DNA from: Pseudomonadota bacterium
GTDB taxonomy: Bacteria > Pseudomonadota > Alphaproteobacteria > Acetobacterales > Acetobacteraceae
Direction of reading: 5' to 3'
Assembly (NCBI GenBank): GCA_021805565.1
Contig: JAJZFA010000043.1
Span: 62,001 to 126,000 of the forward strand
DNA: 64,000 bases
Translations under genes and position numbers: made by a program
Notes under the pieces: model-generated
Database searches by the model: none
Told to the model about the DNA's origin: nothing
The model's input: the letters and a program-made list of their open reading frames with translations, nothing else
Shown: piece after piece, positions 7,921-20,998 of the stretch
How positions within the stretch are numbered: position 1 is the stretch's first letter
Layout of the letters: each line of letters starts with the position of its first letter

Positions 7921-9234
7921 ATGGATGACAAGGTTGCATTCCCGGCCGCCGGTAGCGCTACCGTCCGGGTTACCAAGACCGTTGTCGCCGCCACTGTCGC
8001 GGGCAATGCGCTCGAATTCTACGATTTCGTCACATACGCGTTTTTCGCGGTCTATATCGGCCAGGCCTTTTTCCCCGCTTCCACACCTTTTGCCAGCCTG
8101 CTGCTGTCGCTGGCGGTGTTCGGCGTCGGCTTTATCTTCCGCCCGCTCGGAGCCGTGGTGATCGGAGCTTACGCCGATCGCGCCGGACGCCGCCCGGCGA
8201 TGATCCTGACCATTGGGCTGATCACGATCGCTACCATGGGGCTGGCGCTAACGCCGTCCTACGCATCGATCGGCCTTGCCGCCCCTGCGATCGTCGTTGC
8301 CTGCCGGCTGATTCAGGGTCTTGCCCTGGGCGGGGAGGTCGGGCCCGCCAGTGCCTTTCTGATCGAGATCGCGCCGCCGCACAGCCGCGGACTCTATGCA
8401 AGCTGGCAACTGGCCAGCCAGGGCATGGCCGCCTTTGCCGCCGGTGTCCTGGGCCTGCTGCTGTCGCTGATCCTCACCAAACCGGAACTGGCGGACTGGG
8501 GCTGGCGGGTGCCATTTATTGTCAGTCTCGCGCTCATTCCGCTTGCGTTCTTTCTCCGCCGGGCCATGCCCGAAACCCTGGAAGGCTCCCACACCGGCGA
8601 TCCGCGTCCCCTGGATCGGGCCACGGCCCATCCGCGCGACCACCTGCGCGATCACGCCCGCCTGATCGTGCTGGCTGTTCTCATCGTCCTCGGCGGAACC
8701 GTATCCACCTACGTCGGCAACTATATGACGACCTACGCCATCGCGACGCTTCGGATGTCGCCTGCCCTGGCGCTTTCGGCAACCGTCGTTGGCGGTCTTT
8801 CAACGGGTATCTTCGCGCTGTCCGGAGGATGGCTCAGCGACCGGTTCGGGCGGCGGCCGGTGATGCTGGTGCCGCGCATCGCACTGGCCATTGTCACATG
8901 GCCGCTGTTTCTTCTGCTCAGTCGATGGCCCGATGCCGCTACCCTCTATGTGGCAACCTGTGCGGTGACCGCCCTGACCGCGATAAGTGCGGCGCCTTCG
9001 CTGACAATTATTTCTGAACTGCTACCCAGGCAAATCCGGGCCAGCGGACTGGCCATTTCCTACGCCATCGGTGTGTCGCTGTTCGGCGGAACCACCCAGT
9101 TTGTCATCGCCTATCTTATAGCGGTAACTGGCGATGCCACAGCCCCGGCCTGGTATGTCACCGTTACCAGCGTCGTTACCGCTTGCGCGATGTGGGCACT
9201 GCCGGAAAGCCGGGGCCGGCGGCTTGAAGGCTGA
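7921..9234 (+). CDS. MFS transporter, metabolite:H+ symporter (MHS) family
   Basis: The 437-residue protein has twelve likely membrane helices and the signatures of the MHS branch of the major facilitator superfamily: GNALEFYDFVTYAFFAVYIG in helix 1, RPLGAVVIGAYADRAGRRPA in the helix 2-3 loop, RLIQGLALGGEVGPASAFLI in helix 4, and a second G-x-L-S-D-R-F-G-R-R-P-V loop between helices 8 and 9. MHS proteins import organic acids, betaines or similar solutes with protons; citrate and tricarballylate permeases have this helix-1 pattern, but sequence alone does not fix the substrate. It follows the two aminotransferase genes on the same strand with a 55-bp gap and converges on the IclR regulator 27 bp downstream. 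Likely co-expressed with the aminotransferases and possibly controlled by that regulator. Confidence 0.85.
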   Translation: MDDKVAFPAAGSATVRVTKTVVAATVAGNALEFYDFVTYAFFAVYIGQAFFPASTPFASLLLSLAVFGVGFIFRPLGAVVIGAYADRAGRRPAMILTIGLITIATMGLALTPSYASIGLAAPAIVVACRLIQGLALGGEVGPASAFLIEIAPPHSRGLYASWQLASQGMAAFAAGVLGLLLSLILTKPELADWGWRVPFIVSLALIPLAFFLRRAMPETLEGSHTGDPRPLDRATAHPRDHLRDHARLIVLAVLIVLGGTVSTYVGNYMTTYAIATLRMSPALALSATVVGGLSTGIFALSGGWLSDRFGRRPVMLVPRIALAIVTWPLFLLLSRWPDAATLYVATCAVTALTAISAAPSLTIISELLPRQIRASGLAISYAIGVSLFGGTTQFVIAYLIAVTGDATAPAWYVTVTSVVTACAMWALPESRGRRLEG

Positions 9235-9261
9235 GGCGCCGCATCCTGGCCCGCCAGGCGG

Positions 9262-10209
9262 TCAGCGGAAGATGGTATGGGGCCGCGACGTCGTCAGCAT
9301 GGCGCCATTCACCGACCAGCCGGCCGGAGCGGCCTTTTCCTGAACCAGGCCGGGGGCTGGGGACGGCATGGCGGCGCCAAGCGCCTGGGACAGGCGGACA
9401 GCGGCATCCACGACTTGCGGAAGCAGGTTGCGCGGGCGCGGCGGCCGCATCCGCATCGATGGCGAACTGATATGCAGCACGGCAATGACCGATCCGGCGG
9501 CATCCAGCACGGGGGCGGCGATGCCGACCGCGCCGGCAACCACTTCGTCGGACGTGATCAGATACCCGCGCGTGCGAATACGTTGCAGATCGGCGGCGAT
9601 CCAGGTGGAATCGATCCGCGTGGCCGGGGTGAACCGGTTCAGGCGCTGGGCAAGCAACTGAGTCTGCACCGATTCCGGCGCGAAGGCGAGCAGCAGGCGG
9701 CTGCTGCCGGCATGCAGCGGGCCCCGTTTGCCGATTTCCGAATACATGCGGATGGTCGGGTCGGCCTGATAGATGGCGACGGTCTCGCTTTCCATGCCAT
9801 CGCGGGTACGCAGATACACATTCTCGCCGGTCGCCTTGCCGAGTGCGATCAGCACGGGCATGGCGGTCGCCGCCAAGGCGCCTTGTTCGGATGCAGCGCG
9901 TCCGAGCACGCTCCAGCGGGCGCCCAGGCGCCAAAGGCCGCGGGCTTCGTCCTGAATGGTGAAGCCGCGGCCTTGCAAGGTCCGTAACAGGCGAAACGCC
10001 GCCGTGCGGGTGCAGCCGGCGCTGTCGGCTAACGCCGCGAGCGAGGCCGGCCCCAGCCGGGACAGTGCTTCCAGCAGATCCAGTGTCCGGTCCACCGCCG
10101 CAATATTATAGTCGCGCTGGGATGCGCTGGATAACGCGTCTGTGAGTCCAGGGGGCACCTTGATCTTCGGCTTGGATTGTCCAGTGCCGATTTTGGCTGT
10201 CCCCATCAT
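9262..10209 (-). CDS. IclR family transcriptional regulator
   Basis: From the ATG at 10209 the product is 315 residues. After a basic N-terminal tail of about 30 residues, the winged helix spans roughly 33-90 (VDRTLDLLEALSRLGPASLA, then ADSAGCTRTAAFRLLRTLQ as the recognition region). The C-terminal effector domain has GPLHAGSSRLLLAFAP, the usual place of ligand contact in IclR proteins, and ITSDEVVAGAVGIAAPVLDA. The start at 10209 is chosen because AAAGGAAACGG lies just upstream; the open frame goes on to 10281 but reads as noncoding. IclR proteins control catabolic operons in response to small acids. The likely targets are the adjacent transporter and aminotransferases, although the gene is convergent with them, so no shared promoter can be seen. 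Confidence 0.88.
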   Translation of the reverse strand: MMGTAKIGTGQSKPKIKVPPGLTDALSSASQRDYNIAAVDRTLDLLEALSRLGPASLAALADSAGCTRTAAFRLLRTLQGRGFTIQDEARGLWRLGARWSVLGRAASEQGALAATAMPVLIALGKATGENVYLRTRDGMESETVAIYQADPTIRMYSEIGKRGPLHAGSSRLLLAFAPESVQTQLLAQRLNRFTPATRIDSTWIAADLQRIRTRGYLITSDEVVAGAVGIAAPVLDAAGSVIAVLHISSPSMRMRPPRPRNLLPQVVDAAVRLSQALGAAMPSPAPGLVQEKAAPAGWSVNGAMLTTSRPHTIFR

Positions 10210-10692
10210 CCGTTTCCTTTTGCCCGAGTTATCTACCGAACGCCGCGGGTCAAAAAAGTTGCCCGGACACCCGTTGTCCACATAGAATTACTTGCCAGTA
10301 GAGTTACATCCCGCGAAGTTTCCCGCAAAAGGCGGATATGCATGGGTGCTATGCAGGCGGTCGGGCTGTGATCGCGAGACAGGCAATCGCCCGATTCGAT
10401 AGCGTCCGGCAGGGTGCGGGGCCGGACGTGGTCACATCGTTCCACACATAGTGGGCAGCGCCGATTCGGTTGTCCCGGCGGGATCGGGCTGTTGCGGCGG
10501 TCGGATGCCTGTACGGGACAGGCGCCGAAGATGGCGGCGCATCGCTGCCTCGACAGCCGGCCGAACGGCCATCCAGCGGGATCGGTGGTCAATCGTCGCT
10601 TGTTGCTTGTCGCGCCGTGAAGCCTGGGGTAAAGCGCGGCGTTCGGGCTGCGTTATGCGCGGGTTGGATGTTTGCGCGGCATCGTGGCAAGT
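10210..10692. other. Intergenic stretch between IclR gene and tRNA-Leu
   Basis: About 480 bp without a supportable gene. The part next to 10210 must carry the promoter of the IclR gene; the part before 10693 must carry the promoter for tRNA-Leu and perhaps tig. Overlapping short open frames on both strands have no recognisable domain, no ribosome binding site and erratic composition, and I treat them as noncoding. No clear terminator, repeat or RNA structure is seen. Confidence 0.5.
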
Positions 10693-10776
10693 GCGGGCGT
10701 GGTGAAATGGTAGACACGCCAGATTTAGGTTCTGGTGGCGAAAGCCGTGGGGGTTCAAATCCCTTCGCCCGCACCA
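10693..10776 (+). tRNA. tRNA-Leu (anticodon UAG)
   Basis: The 84-nt sequence folds as a class II tRNA. The acceptor arm pairs GCGGGCG (10693-10699) with CGCCCGC, followed by discriminator A and an encoded CCA ending at 10776. The anticodon stem CCAGA/TCTGG encloses the loop TTTAGGT, giving anticodon UAG, which reads CUA and by wobble other CUN Leu codons. A variable arm (GGCGAAAGCC) precedes the T arm GGGGG-TTCAAAT-CCCTT. It lies 66 bp upstream of tig. Confidence 0.97.
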
Positions 10777-10842
10777 TCCGCGGCTGTCCGTGTCCGGGCC
10801 GGACAGGGTTGAACAGGATTTTTGTTAGGATTGGCTGGTACA

Positions 10843-12207
10843 ATGCAGGTTACCGAGACGCTTTCTGATGGGCTGAAGCGCAGTTACACCGTGGTTTTGG
10901 CCGCCGCCGACCTGGAATCGCGCCGGATCGATCGTCTGACCACGCTGGGTAAGACGCTGCGTTTGCCCGGATTCCGCCCCGGCAAGGTGCCGATGCCGAT
11001 TGTCAAACAGCGATTCGGAAGCGCGGTTTCGGCCGAAGTGGTGCAGGAATCGGTCAACGAAGCGACCCAGAAAGTACTGAGCGACCGCGGCCTGCGCCCG
11101 GCCCAGCAGCCCAAGGTCGATATGGTTTCGGAAAATCCGTCGGCGCTGGCCCAGGATCTGGAATTCACCGTCGCGTTGGAATTGCTGCCCGACATCGTGC
11201 TGCCGGATTTTGGCGCCATCGAATTGACCCGCTTAAAGGCGGAGGTTACGCCCGAAGCCGTGGATAAGGCGCTTGAGCAGATTGCCAAATTCAACCGAAC
11301 GCTGGAACCCATCCCGGCGGAAGTGCTGGAGACGCGCGATCATGGCGCCGCCGTGGGCGAGGTGTTGACGATCGATTATGCCGGTAAGATCGACGATGTC
11401 CTGTTCGAGGGCGGCACCGGCACCGACACGCACGTGGATGTCGGCGGCAGCGGGTTCATTCCCGGCTTCGCGGAACCGCTGGAAGGGGCCCGCCCCGGCG
11501 AAATCCGCACCATCGAGGTGACCTTCCCGGCGGATTACGGCAACGCGGCGCTGGCCGGCAAGGCGGCGACCTTCGATATCACCGTCAAGCAACTGAGCAC
11601 TCAGACCATCCCGCCGATTGACGACGAACTGGCGAAAAAGCTGGGTGCCGACGATCTGGCGGCGGTGCGCGAACTGGTGACAAGCCGCCAGCAGCAGGAA
11701 TTCGACGCCCTGACCCGTGTCCGGTTGAAGAAGTCGCTGCTCGACGTATTGGCCGGCATGATTTCGTTCCCGGTGCCCCCTTCCATCGCCGATCAGGAAT
11801 TCGAGCAGATCTGGCAGCAGTTCGAAACCGCCAGGAAAGCCGGGACCCAGGACGAGGAAGACAAGGCCAAGGACGAAGATACGCTGAAGGCCGAATATCG
11901 CGTAATCGCCGAACGGCGCGTTCGCCTGGGTTTGCTTCTGGCTGAAATTGGCCGGGTCAACAACATCGTCGTCACCGATCAGGAACTGGACCGGGCGCTG
12001 TATCAGCGTGCCATGCAGTACCAGGGCCAAGAGATGCAGATGCTGGAATTCTTCCGCAAATATCCGGCGCTGACCAACAGCGTGCGCGGCCCGTTGCTGG
12101 AAGAAAAAGTGGTGGACTTCGTGCTGGAGCTCGCCAGGCTGACGGATGTGGTGGTGACGCCGGAGGAACTGGCGAAGGAACCGGAAGCCGAACCGGCCGC
12201 GACCTGA
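10843..12207 (+). CDS. tig: Trigger factor, ribosome-associated chaperone and peptidyl-prolyl isomerase
   Basis: The 454-residue protein has the three-part trigger factor layout. The N-terminal ribosome-binding domain carries the signature LPGFRPGKVPMPIVKQRFG (residues about 43-61). The FKBP-type isomerase domain is near residues 165-250 (TIDYAGKIDDVLFEGG, then PGFAEPLEGARPGE). The C-terminal helical chaperone arms include LGLLLAEIGRVNNIVVT. It binds near the peptide exit tunnel and protects nascent chains. The ATG at 10843 fits the family start (MQVTETLSDGLKRSY); a weak AGGA lies upstream. Its position before clpP, clpX and lon is the standard alphaproteobacterial order. The acidic tail EELAKEPEAEPAAT is normal. 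Confidence 0.97.
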   Translation: MQVTETLSDGLKRSYTVVLAAADLESRRIDRLTTLGKTLRLPGFRPGKVPMPIVKQRFGSAVSAEVVQESVNEATQKVLSDRGLRPAQQPKVDMVSENPSALAQDLEFTVALELLPDIVLPDFGAIELTRLKAEVTPEAVDKALEQIAKFNRTLEPIPAEVLETRDHGAAVGEVLTIDYAGKIDDVLFEGGTGTDTHVDVGGSGFIPGFAEPLEGARPGEIRTIEVTFPADYGNAALAGKAATFDITVKQLSTQTIPPIDDELAKKLGADDLAAVRELVTSRQQQEFDALTRVRLKKSLLDVLAGMISFPVPPSIADQEFEQIWQQFETARKAGTQDEEDKAKDEDTLKAEYRVIAERRVRLGLLLAEIGRVNNIVVTDQELDRALYQRAMQYQGQEMQMLEFFRKYPALTNSVRGPLLEEKVVDFVLELARLTDVVVTPEELAKEPEAEPAAT

Positions 12208-12300
12208 ACCAGCCGATCGTCCGGGTTGCTGTAATTTCCGGGTGCCGTACCTATTTGTTGAGTGCCTTCTTATCCACGCCTGAAATCATAGGTGATCACG

Positions 12301-12948
12301 ATGCGGGACCGCGACCCTGTCGAGGTATATGCTAACAATCTGGTGCCGATGGTGGTGGAACAGTCCGCCCGCGGCGAACGGGCGTACGATATTTATTCGC
12401 GATTGCTGAAAGAACGCATTATCTTCCTGACCGGTGCGGTCTTCGATCAGGTCAGTGCGTTGATATGCGCCCAGCTCCTGTTTTTGGAATCGGAAAATCC
12501 GGCGAAGGATATTTCGTTCTATATCAACAGTCCGGGCGGCGTGGTGTCGGCCGGTCTCGCGATTTACGATACGATGCAGTACATCCGCAGCCCGGTCAGT
12601 ACCGTGTGTATCGGCCAGGCGGCGTCCATGGGCAGCCTGTTGCTGACCGCCGGCGCCAAGGGTAAGCGATATGCGCTGCCCAACGCCCGCGTGATGGTGC
12701 ATCAGCCGTCCGGCGGTGCGCAGGGACAGGCCACCGACATCGAAATCCAGGCGCGCGAAATCCTGACGCTGCGCAAGCGGCTGAACGAGATCTATGTGAA
12801 GCACACGGGTCAGCCAATCGAGGCGATCGAGCGCAAACTGGAACGCGACACCTATATGTCCGCCGAGGAGAGCCGCGATTTCGGTCTGGTCGATGAAGTG
12901 GTGGACAGTCGTCCGCTGCCCGAATCGGCCGAGCCCGGCAAGGCCTGA
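12301..12948 (+). CDS. clpP: ATP-dependent Clp protease proteolytic subunit
   Basis: The 215-residue product is a complete ClpP serine protease subunit. The catalytic triad is visible: Ser109 in [11 protein letters not shown], His134 in [11 protein letters not shown] and Asp183 in [27 protein letters not shown] is the conserved handle region. The protein forms a tetradecameric barrel in the cytoplasm that degrades proteins fed by ClpX or ClpA. The start is set at ATG 12301 rather than the in-frame GTG at 12292 because AGGTGA (12290-12295) is an ideally spaced ribosome binding site for the ATG and overlaps the GTG itself. The short N-terminus RDRDPVEVY lacks any long propeptide. clpX follows after a 206-bp gap that contains a hairpin, so it may be transcribed partly on its own. 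Confidence 0.97.
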   Translation: MRDRDPVEVYANNLVPMVVEQSARGERAYDIYSRLLKERIIFLTGAVFDQVSALICAQLLFLESENPAKDISFYINSPGGVVSAGLAIYDTMQYIRSPVSTVCIGQAASMGSLLLTAGAKGKRYALPNARVMVHQPSGGAQGQATDIEIQAREILTLRKRLNEIYVKHTGQPIEAIERKLERDTYMSAEESRDFGLVDEVVDSRPLPESAEPGKA

Positions 12949-12971
12949 ACGGTTCTTCTAAGGTGCTGAGG

Positions 12972-12996
12972 CCTGGAATGCGGTTCTTGTTCCAGG
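12972..12996 (+). terminator. Weak hairpin behind clpP
   Basis: CCTGGAA (12972-12978) and TTCCAGG (12990-12996) can pair as a 7-bp stem with an 11-nt loop, followed by TTTC. It lies 24 bp after the clpP stop and could attenuate read-through into clpX. The stem is short and the T-run is poor, so it may have no role. Confidence 0.3.
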
Positions 12997-13154
12997 TTTC
13001 GCGCCGCCTTCCTGTGGCATTGTGGTCCGGGCGACACAGTTTTCCGTAAGGTTGGAGACTTTTCCAGGGTCCGGTTAAACGCGGTTCTTGTCCCTGTAGC
13101 CTATCGGGAGTTATCATTCCCTATTGTGCCCCTGTGTTTGGGGGAGGAGTACGC

Positions 13155-14408
<1,254 letters not shown>

Positions 14409-14430
14409 TCCTTAATACAACGCAGAAATG

Positions 14431-14448
14431 CCGCGGGTAAACCCGCGG
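14431..14448 (+). terminator. Short GC-rich hairpin behind clpX
   Basis: CCGCGGG (14431-14437), a TAAA loop and CCCGCGG (14442-14448) form a perfect 7-bp hairpin 22 bp after the clpX stop. No T-run follows, so it is not a clear intrinsic terminator, but the position between clpX and lon suits a 3'-end stabiliser or a partial terminator. Confidence 0.35.
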
Positions 14449-14584
14449 TCACGGATTTCAAGGGCTTGCGGCACCCCGTTCGGACGCCATATCGCGTCGG
14501 ACAGGGTGTTACAATCCTGAGAAAGCGCATTCCGAGCCGCTGTTGGGCGGAATTCCACGCTGACTGTCCTTTAGGAGGTCATAC

Positions 14585-17008
<2,424 letters not shown>

Positions 17009-17261
17009 TGGCCATAGGCCCGGGCGCGGCGCGCTCCGGGTCCACAGTTGTGGTGGAAATTCGCCCGCAAATGGGATTTTGGAAAAATAGTGCGGGCCGA
17101 TTCCATCGTATTACTTCGGGCCATCGGCTGGTTTTTCCCAGAAATCCCTGGTCTTGGCATTGACGGGCCTGAAATCTGGCCAGTAGTGTCCGGCCGCTCC
17201 TTCAGGCACACCGCCCGGAAGAACGTCGATTGTTGATTTTTCCACATTGAGAGGAAATGCC

Positions 17262-17534
17262 GTGAACAAATTGGACCTGGTGGCAGCGGTCGCTGACGGG
17301 ACGGACCTGTCGCGCGCCAAGGCGGGCGAAGTTGTCGATGTGCTGTTCAATGCGATCACCGGCGCCCTGAAACAGAAGGAAGAGGTTCGTCTTGTCGGCT
17401 TCGGCACCTTCGCCGCCGCCGTTCGCAAGGCCAGCACTGGCCGTAATCCCCGTACCGGCGAAGAGATGGCGATTCCCGAATCGACCACTGTACGCTTTAA
17501 AGCGGGCAAGGGCCTTAAAGACGCCGTTGGCTGA
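17262..17534 (+). CDS. hupB: HU family DNA-binding protein
   Basis: A 90-residue histone-like HU protein, translated from GTG 17262 behind GAGAGGAAA. It opens NKLDLVAAVADGTDLSRAKA as in HU beta chains, has the dimer-core GFGTF motif, and carries the DNA-wrapping arm with the conserved TGRNPRTGEE sequence whose Pro inserts between base pairs. HU bends and compacts DNA without sequence preference and supports replication and repair. The longer in-frame frame beginning at TTG 17247 is rejected because it includes the ribosome binding site. Placement immediately after lon is conserved in proteobacteria. The 252-bp gap before it holds nothing else I can identify. Confidence 0.96.
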   Translation: MNKLDLVAAVADGTDLSRAKAGEVVDVLFNAITGALKQKEEVRLVGFGTFAAAVRKASTGRNPRTGEEMAIPESTTVRFKAGKGLKDAVG

Positions 17535-17694
17535 TCGGGCAGGGGCAGCATCGGCACTATATGCGGTCAGCACGCCGATTGAGCTGCCGGCCTATGCTTA
17601 TTCGTGGAGGGCGCTGGGTGGCCTCGTTCGACGCGATAAGCTCCGTCCGGACCTGACCGCGGTGGGTGCTATATTTCGGCCTTCCGAGGCCAAG

Positions 17695-17769
17695 GGGCGG
17701 TTAGCTCAGCGGTAGAGCGTCTCGTTTACACCGAGAGGGTCGGCGGTTCGAAACCGTCACCGCCCACCA
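17695..17769 (+). tRNA. tRNA-Val (anticodon UAC)
   Basis: The 75-nt cloverleaf pairs GGGCGGT with ACCGCCC in the acceptor arm, with discriminator A and encoded CCA ending at 17769. The D arm is standard (AGCTCAGCGGTAGAGC), the anticodon stem TCTCG/CGAGA encloses TTTACAC giving anticodon UAC, and the T arm is GGCGG-TTCGAAA-CCGTC. Confidence 0.97.
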
Positions 17770-17786
17770 TCATTGTCGCGGCACAT

Positions 17787-17820
17787 AACCGGGGCGGCCC
17801 AATCGCCGGCCCCGGTTTTT
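17787..17820 (+). terminator. Rho-independent terminator behind tRNA-Val
   Basis: AACCGGGGC (17787-17795) pairs with GCCCCGGTT (17809-17817) over nine base pairs, with a 13-nt loop, and runs directly into TTTTT. It lies 18 bp after the tRNA-Val CCA end and separates it from tRNA-Asp. Confidence 0.75.
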
Positions 17821-17925
17821 GTGTTGCGGTGTGCCCCTATCCGGTCGCGCAAACCATATCCGGATTCTTGCTTGTTCGCGCTTGACGCCACGGCGCGCTC
17901 AGCCTAATTCCTCGCCCCTGCCGCT

Positions 17926-18002
<77 letters not shown>

Positions 18003-18196
18003 GCAGCGGTATGAAACATCGATAATTTTTTCCTTTGGGCCGGGGCGGATTTCTGCCCCTTCCCCCTATGGCGGCGATGCCGCGATGGGTCTAAACTGGC
18101 GTCGTTGCAATGCGGAAGGAAACCAGCCGGCGCGGGGAATGCGTTTGTTGGTTGGCTGTCCATGTTAGCGGCGACCCGCGTTGGTACGGATCTGTC

Positions 18197-18562
18197 ATGA
18201 AGCCAGTTCTCTTTGGATATCTGCCGATCCTGGTGTTCCTCGTGATCGCCGGGGGTATCGCCACCGCGATGGTCGGCGGCTCCCTGCTCGCCGCCCGTCA
18301 AAAACCGTATCCCGAAAAATTATCCGCGTATGAGTGCGGGTTCGAGGCATTCGACGATGCGCGCCGCCGGTTCGATGTGCGGTATTATCTCGTCGCCATC
18401 CTTTTCATCATATTCGACCTTGAGGTCGCGTTCCTGTTCCCCTGGGCCGTCGCCCTGAAGGGAATCGGCGCATTCGGCTTTTGGTCGATGATCGCGTTCC
18501 TCGGCGTTCTGACCGTCGGCTTCGTTTATGAATGGTGCAAGGGCGCGCTGGAGTGGGAGTAG
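18197..18562 (+). CDS. nuoA: NADH-quinone oxidoreductase subunit A
   Basis: The 121-residue product is the small membrane subunit NuoA of complex I, with three helices: residues about 5-30, 62-84 and 90-112. The conserved loop between helices 1 and 2 reads [20 protein letters not shown], containing the invariant Cys-Gly-Phe segment, and helix 2 holds [15 protein letters not shown] with buried acidic residues next to the quinone channel. ATG 18197 is chosen by homology; an in-frame ATG at 18110 adds 29 charged residues with no counterpart in the family. It is the first gene of the 13-gene nuo operon and is followed by nuoB after 4 bp. Confidence 0.96.
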   Translation: MKPVLFGYLPILVFLVIAGGIATAMVGGSLLAARQKPYPEKLSAYECGFEAFDDARRRFDVRYYLVAILFIIFDLEVAFLFPWAVALKGIGAFGFWSMIAFLGVLTVGFVYEWCKGALEWE

Positions 18563-18566
18563 CAGC

Positions 18567-19121
18567 ATGAGCGATACCACCGTCATGGCCTGGAACCGGG
18601 ATTACCTCCCGCCGGGTCCGGAACAGGACGCGGTGATCAAAGGCATCACCGGGGAAATCGCCGACAAGGGCTTTCTTGTCGCCAATCTCGACAAGGTGGT
18701 GAACTGGGCACGCACCGGAAGCCTGTGGCCAATGACCTTCGGTCTGGCCTGCTGCGCGGTGGAAATGATCCACGCCTACATGCCCCGCTACGATCTGGAT
18801 CGGTTGGGGATCATCCCGCGGGCGTCGCCGCGCCAAAGCGACGTGATGATCGTGGCCGGCACCCTGACCAACAAGATGGCCCCCGCGCTGCGCAAGGTGT
18901 ACGACCAGATGCCGGAACCGCGCTGGGTCATCAGTATGGGCAGTTGCGCCAACGGCGGCGGCTATTATCACTATTCGTATTCGGTGGTGCGCGGCTGCGA
19001 TCGCGTTGTCCCAGTCGATATTTATGTTCCTGGCTGTCCGCCGACGGCGGAGGCCCTGGTTTACGGAATCATGCAGTTACAGAAGAAAATTCGCCGTACG
19101 GGGACGATCCTTCGTGGCTGA
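18567..19121 (+). CDS. nuoB: NADH-quinone oxidoreductase subunit B
   Basis: The 184-residue NuoB binds the terminal iron-sulfur cluster N2, which passes electrons to quinone. Its four ligands are visible: adjacent Cys62-Cys63 in [10 protein letters not shown], one Cys in [10 protein letters not shown] and one in [12 protein letters not shown]. The [14 protein letters not shown] stretch is also invariant. The start 4 bp after nuoA matches the family; translation is probably coupled. It is peripheral, sitting at the membrane interface with NuoD, NuoH and NuoI. The 3' end overlaps the start of nuoC by 8 bp. Confidence 0.97.
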   Translation: MSDTTVMAWNRDYLPPGPEQDAVIKGITGEIADKGFLVANLDKVVNWARTGSLWPMTFGLACCAVEMIHAYMPRYDLDRLGIIPRASPRQSDVMIVAGTLTNKMAPALRKVYDQMPEPRWVISMGSCANGGGYYHYSYSVVRGCDRVVPVDIYVPGCPPTAEALVYGIMQLQKKIRRTGTILRG

Positions 19122-19776
19122 AGCCGAACCCGTGGCCGAGGCCGCCCCGCCGCCACCGCCGTCCGGACTGGAATTGTTGGGTCAATCCGTTGCATCGGTC
19201 CCTGGTGTTACCGGATTCCGCATCCAGGGGGGCGAACTGGTCGCCGCGACAACGCGCGACGCGCTGGTGGCCGCGATGACGACCCTGCGCGACGACCCGC
19301 GCTTCGCGTTCGAGCAGATGATGGATCTTTGCGGCGTCGATTGGCCGGGACGCACCGAACGGTTCGACGTGGTTTATAATCTGCTGTCGGTGTCGCTGAA
19401 TCAGCGTGTGCGGGTGATCGTTGCCACCGATGCCGCGACCCCCGTGCCGTCGGTCCATACGGTTTGGCCCGTGGCGACGTGGTGGGAACGCGAGGCCTGG
19501 GATCTGTTCGGCATCGTGTTCTCGGGCCAGCCGGATTTGCGGCGCATCCTGACGGATTACGGGTTTCAGGGGCATCCGCTGCGCAAGGACTTCCCGCTGA
19601 CCGGATATGTGGAAGTTCGCTACGATGAGGATCGCAAGCAGGTGGTCAATGAACCGGTGCGGTTGACGCAGGATTTCCGCAGTTTCGACTTCCTGTCGCC
19701 GTGGGAAGCCATGACGACGTTGCCCGGCGACGAAAAAGTGTTTACCGAACGTTCCGCCGAACAGGCGAAAGGCTAG
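19114..19776 (+). CDS. nuoC: NADH-quinone oxidoreductase subunit C
   Basis: The 220-residue NuoC (30-kDa subunit) begins at GTG 19114 inside the end of nuoB. The first 17 residues are Ala/Glu/Pro-rich with a run of six prolines, an unusual but harmless extension. The core follows from [14 protein letters not shown], and the family signature region is [20 protein letters not shown] with [18 protein letters not shown] after it. It is a peripheral arm subunit without cofactors, packing against NuoD. Not fused to NuoD, unlike in E. coli. nuoD starts 7 bp downstream. Confidence 0.95.
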   Translation: MAEAEPVAEAAPPPPPSGLELLGQSVASVPGVTGFRIQGGELVAATTRDALVAAMTTLRDDPRFAFEQMMDLCGVDWPGRTERFDVVYNLLSVSLNQRVRVIVATDAATPVPSVHTVWPVATWWEREAWDLFGIVFSGQPDLRRILTDYGFQGHPLRKDFPLTGYVEVRYDEDRKQVVNEPVRLTQDFRSFDFLSPWEAMTTLPGDEKVFTERSAEQAKG

Positions 19777-19783
19777 AACGGAT

Positions 19784-20998
19784 ATGAGCGAGACGCTGGT
19801 TCCCGAAATCGGATCGTCTGGCCGGACGGTCGAGTTCGACGGCCACTCGATCAATTTCGGCCCGCAGCATCCGGCCGCGCATGGCGTGTTGCGGCTGATC
19901 CTGGAGTTGGACGGGGAGATCGTCGAACGCGCCGATCCGCATATCGGGCTGCTGCATCGCGGCACCGAGAAGCTGATCGAATACAAGACCTATATGCAGG
20001 CGGTGCCGTATTTCGACCGGCTGGATTACGTGTCGCCGATGTGCGAGGAACATGCGTTCGCCCTGGCGGTCGAGAAACTGCTGGGCATTACCGCGCCGGA
20101 TCGCGCCCAGTGGATTCGCGTGCTGTTCGCCGAGATTACGCGCGTTCTGAATCATCTGCTCAACCTGACGACCTATGCGCTCGATGTCGGGGCGATTACC
20201 CCCAGCCTGTGGGGTTTCGAGGAACGCGAGAAGCTGATGGAGTTCCATGAGGCGGCGTCCGGCGCCCGTCTGCATGCGAATTATTTCCGGCCGGGCGGGG
20301 TATCGAAGGATCTGCCGGCCGGCCTGACCGACAAGATCGCGGCGTGGGCCGACACATTTCCAAAATTCATCGACGATCTGGAAACGCTGCTGACCAACAA
20401 TCGCATCTGGAAGCAGCGCACGGTTAATATCGGCATTTTTTCGGCGGAGCAGGCATTGGCCTGGGGTTTCAGCGGTCCGCCGCTGCGGGCATCCGGCGTG
20501 CCCTGGGATTTACGGCGGTCGCAGCCGTACGACAAATACGCCGAAGTGGAGTTTCAGGTTCCTGTCGGCCGCAATGGCGATTGTTATGATCGCTATCTGA
20601 TGCGCATTTATGAGCTGCGCGAGAGCGTGAAAATTATCAAGCAGGCACTGGCGAAAATGCAGCTGGGTCCGGTCAAGGTGCAGGACCGCAAGTTCTCGCC
20701 GCCGACGCGCGGTGAAATGAAACGCTCGATGGAAGCGTTGATCCATCACTTCAAGCTTTACACCGAAGGCTATCACGTGCCCGCCGGTGCCACCTACACC
20801 GCGGTGGAAAGTCCGAAGGGCGAATTCGGCGTCTATCTGGTCGCGGATGGAACCAACAAACCGTATCGTTGCAAAATACGTGCGACGGGGTTTGCATTCC
20901 TGCAAGCGACGGATGTTATGACAAAGCGGCACATGCTGGCGGACGTCTGTGCGATCATCGGATCGTTGGATGTCGTGTTCGGCGAAATCGACAGGTAG
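19784..20998 (+). CDS. nuoD: NADH-quinone oxidoreductase subunit D
   Basis: The 404-residue NuoD (49-kDa subunit) helps form the quinone-binding cavity. It has the conserved opening [20 protein letters not shown], whose His lies near the quinone head group, then [14 protein letters not shown] and the C-terminal DVVFGEIDR. It is related to the large subunit of NiFe hydrogenases but lacks the metal-binding cysteines. Length is normal. It lies 7 bp after nuoC and directly abuts nuoE: the nuoE ATG begins at the base after its stop codon. Confidence 0.97.
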   Translation: MSETLVPEIGSSGRTVEFDGHSINFGPQHPAAHGVLRLILELDGEIVERADPHIGLLHRGTEKLIEYKTYMQAVPYFDRLDYVSPMCEEHAFALAVEKLLGITAPDRAQWIRVLFAEITRVLNHLLNLTTYALDVGAITPSLWGFEEREKLMEFHEAASGARLHANYFRPGGVSKDLPAGLTDKIAAWADTFPKFIDDLETLLTNNRIWKQRTVNIGIFSAEQALAWGFSGPPLRASGVPWDLRRSQPYDKYAEVEFQVPVGRNGDCYDRYLMRIYELRESVKIIKQALAKMQLGPVKVQDRKFSPPTRGEMKRSMEALIHHFKLYTEGYHVPAGATYTAVESPKGEFGVYLVADGTNKPYRCKIRATGFAFLQATDVMTKRHMLADVCAIIGSLDVVFGEIDR

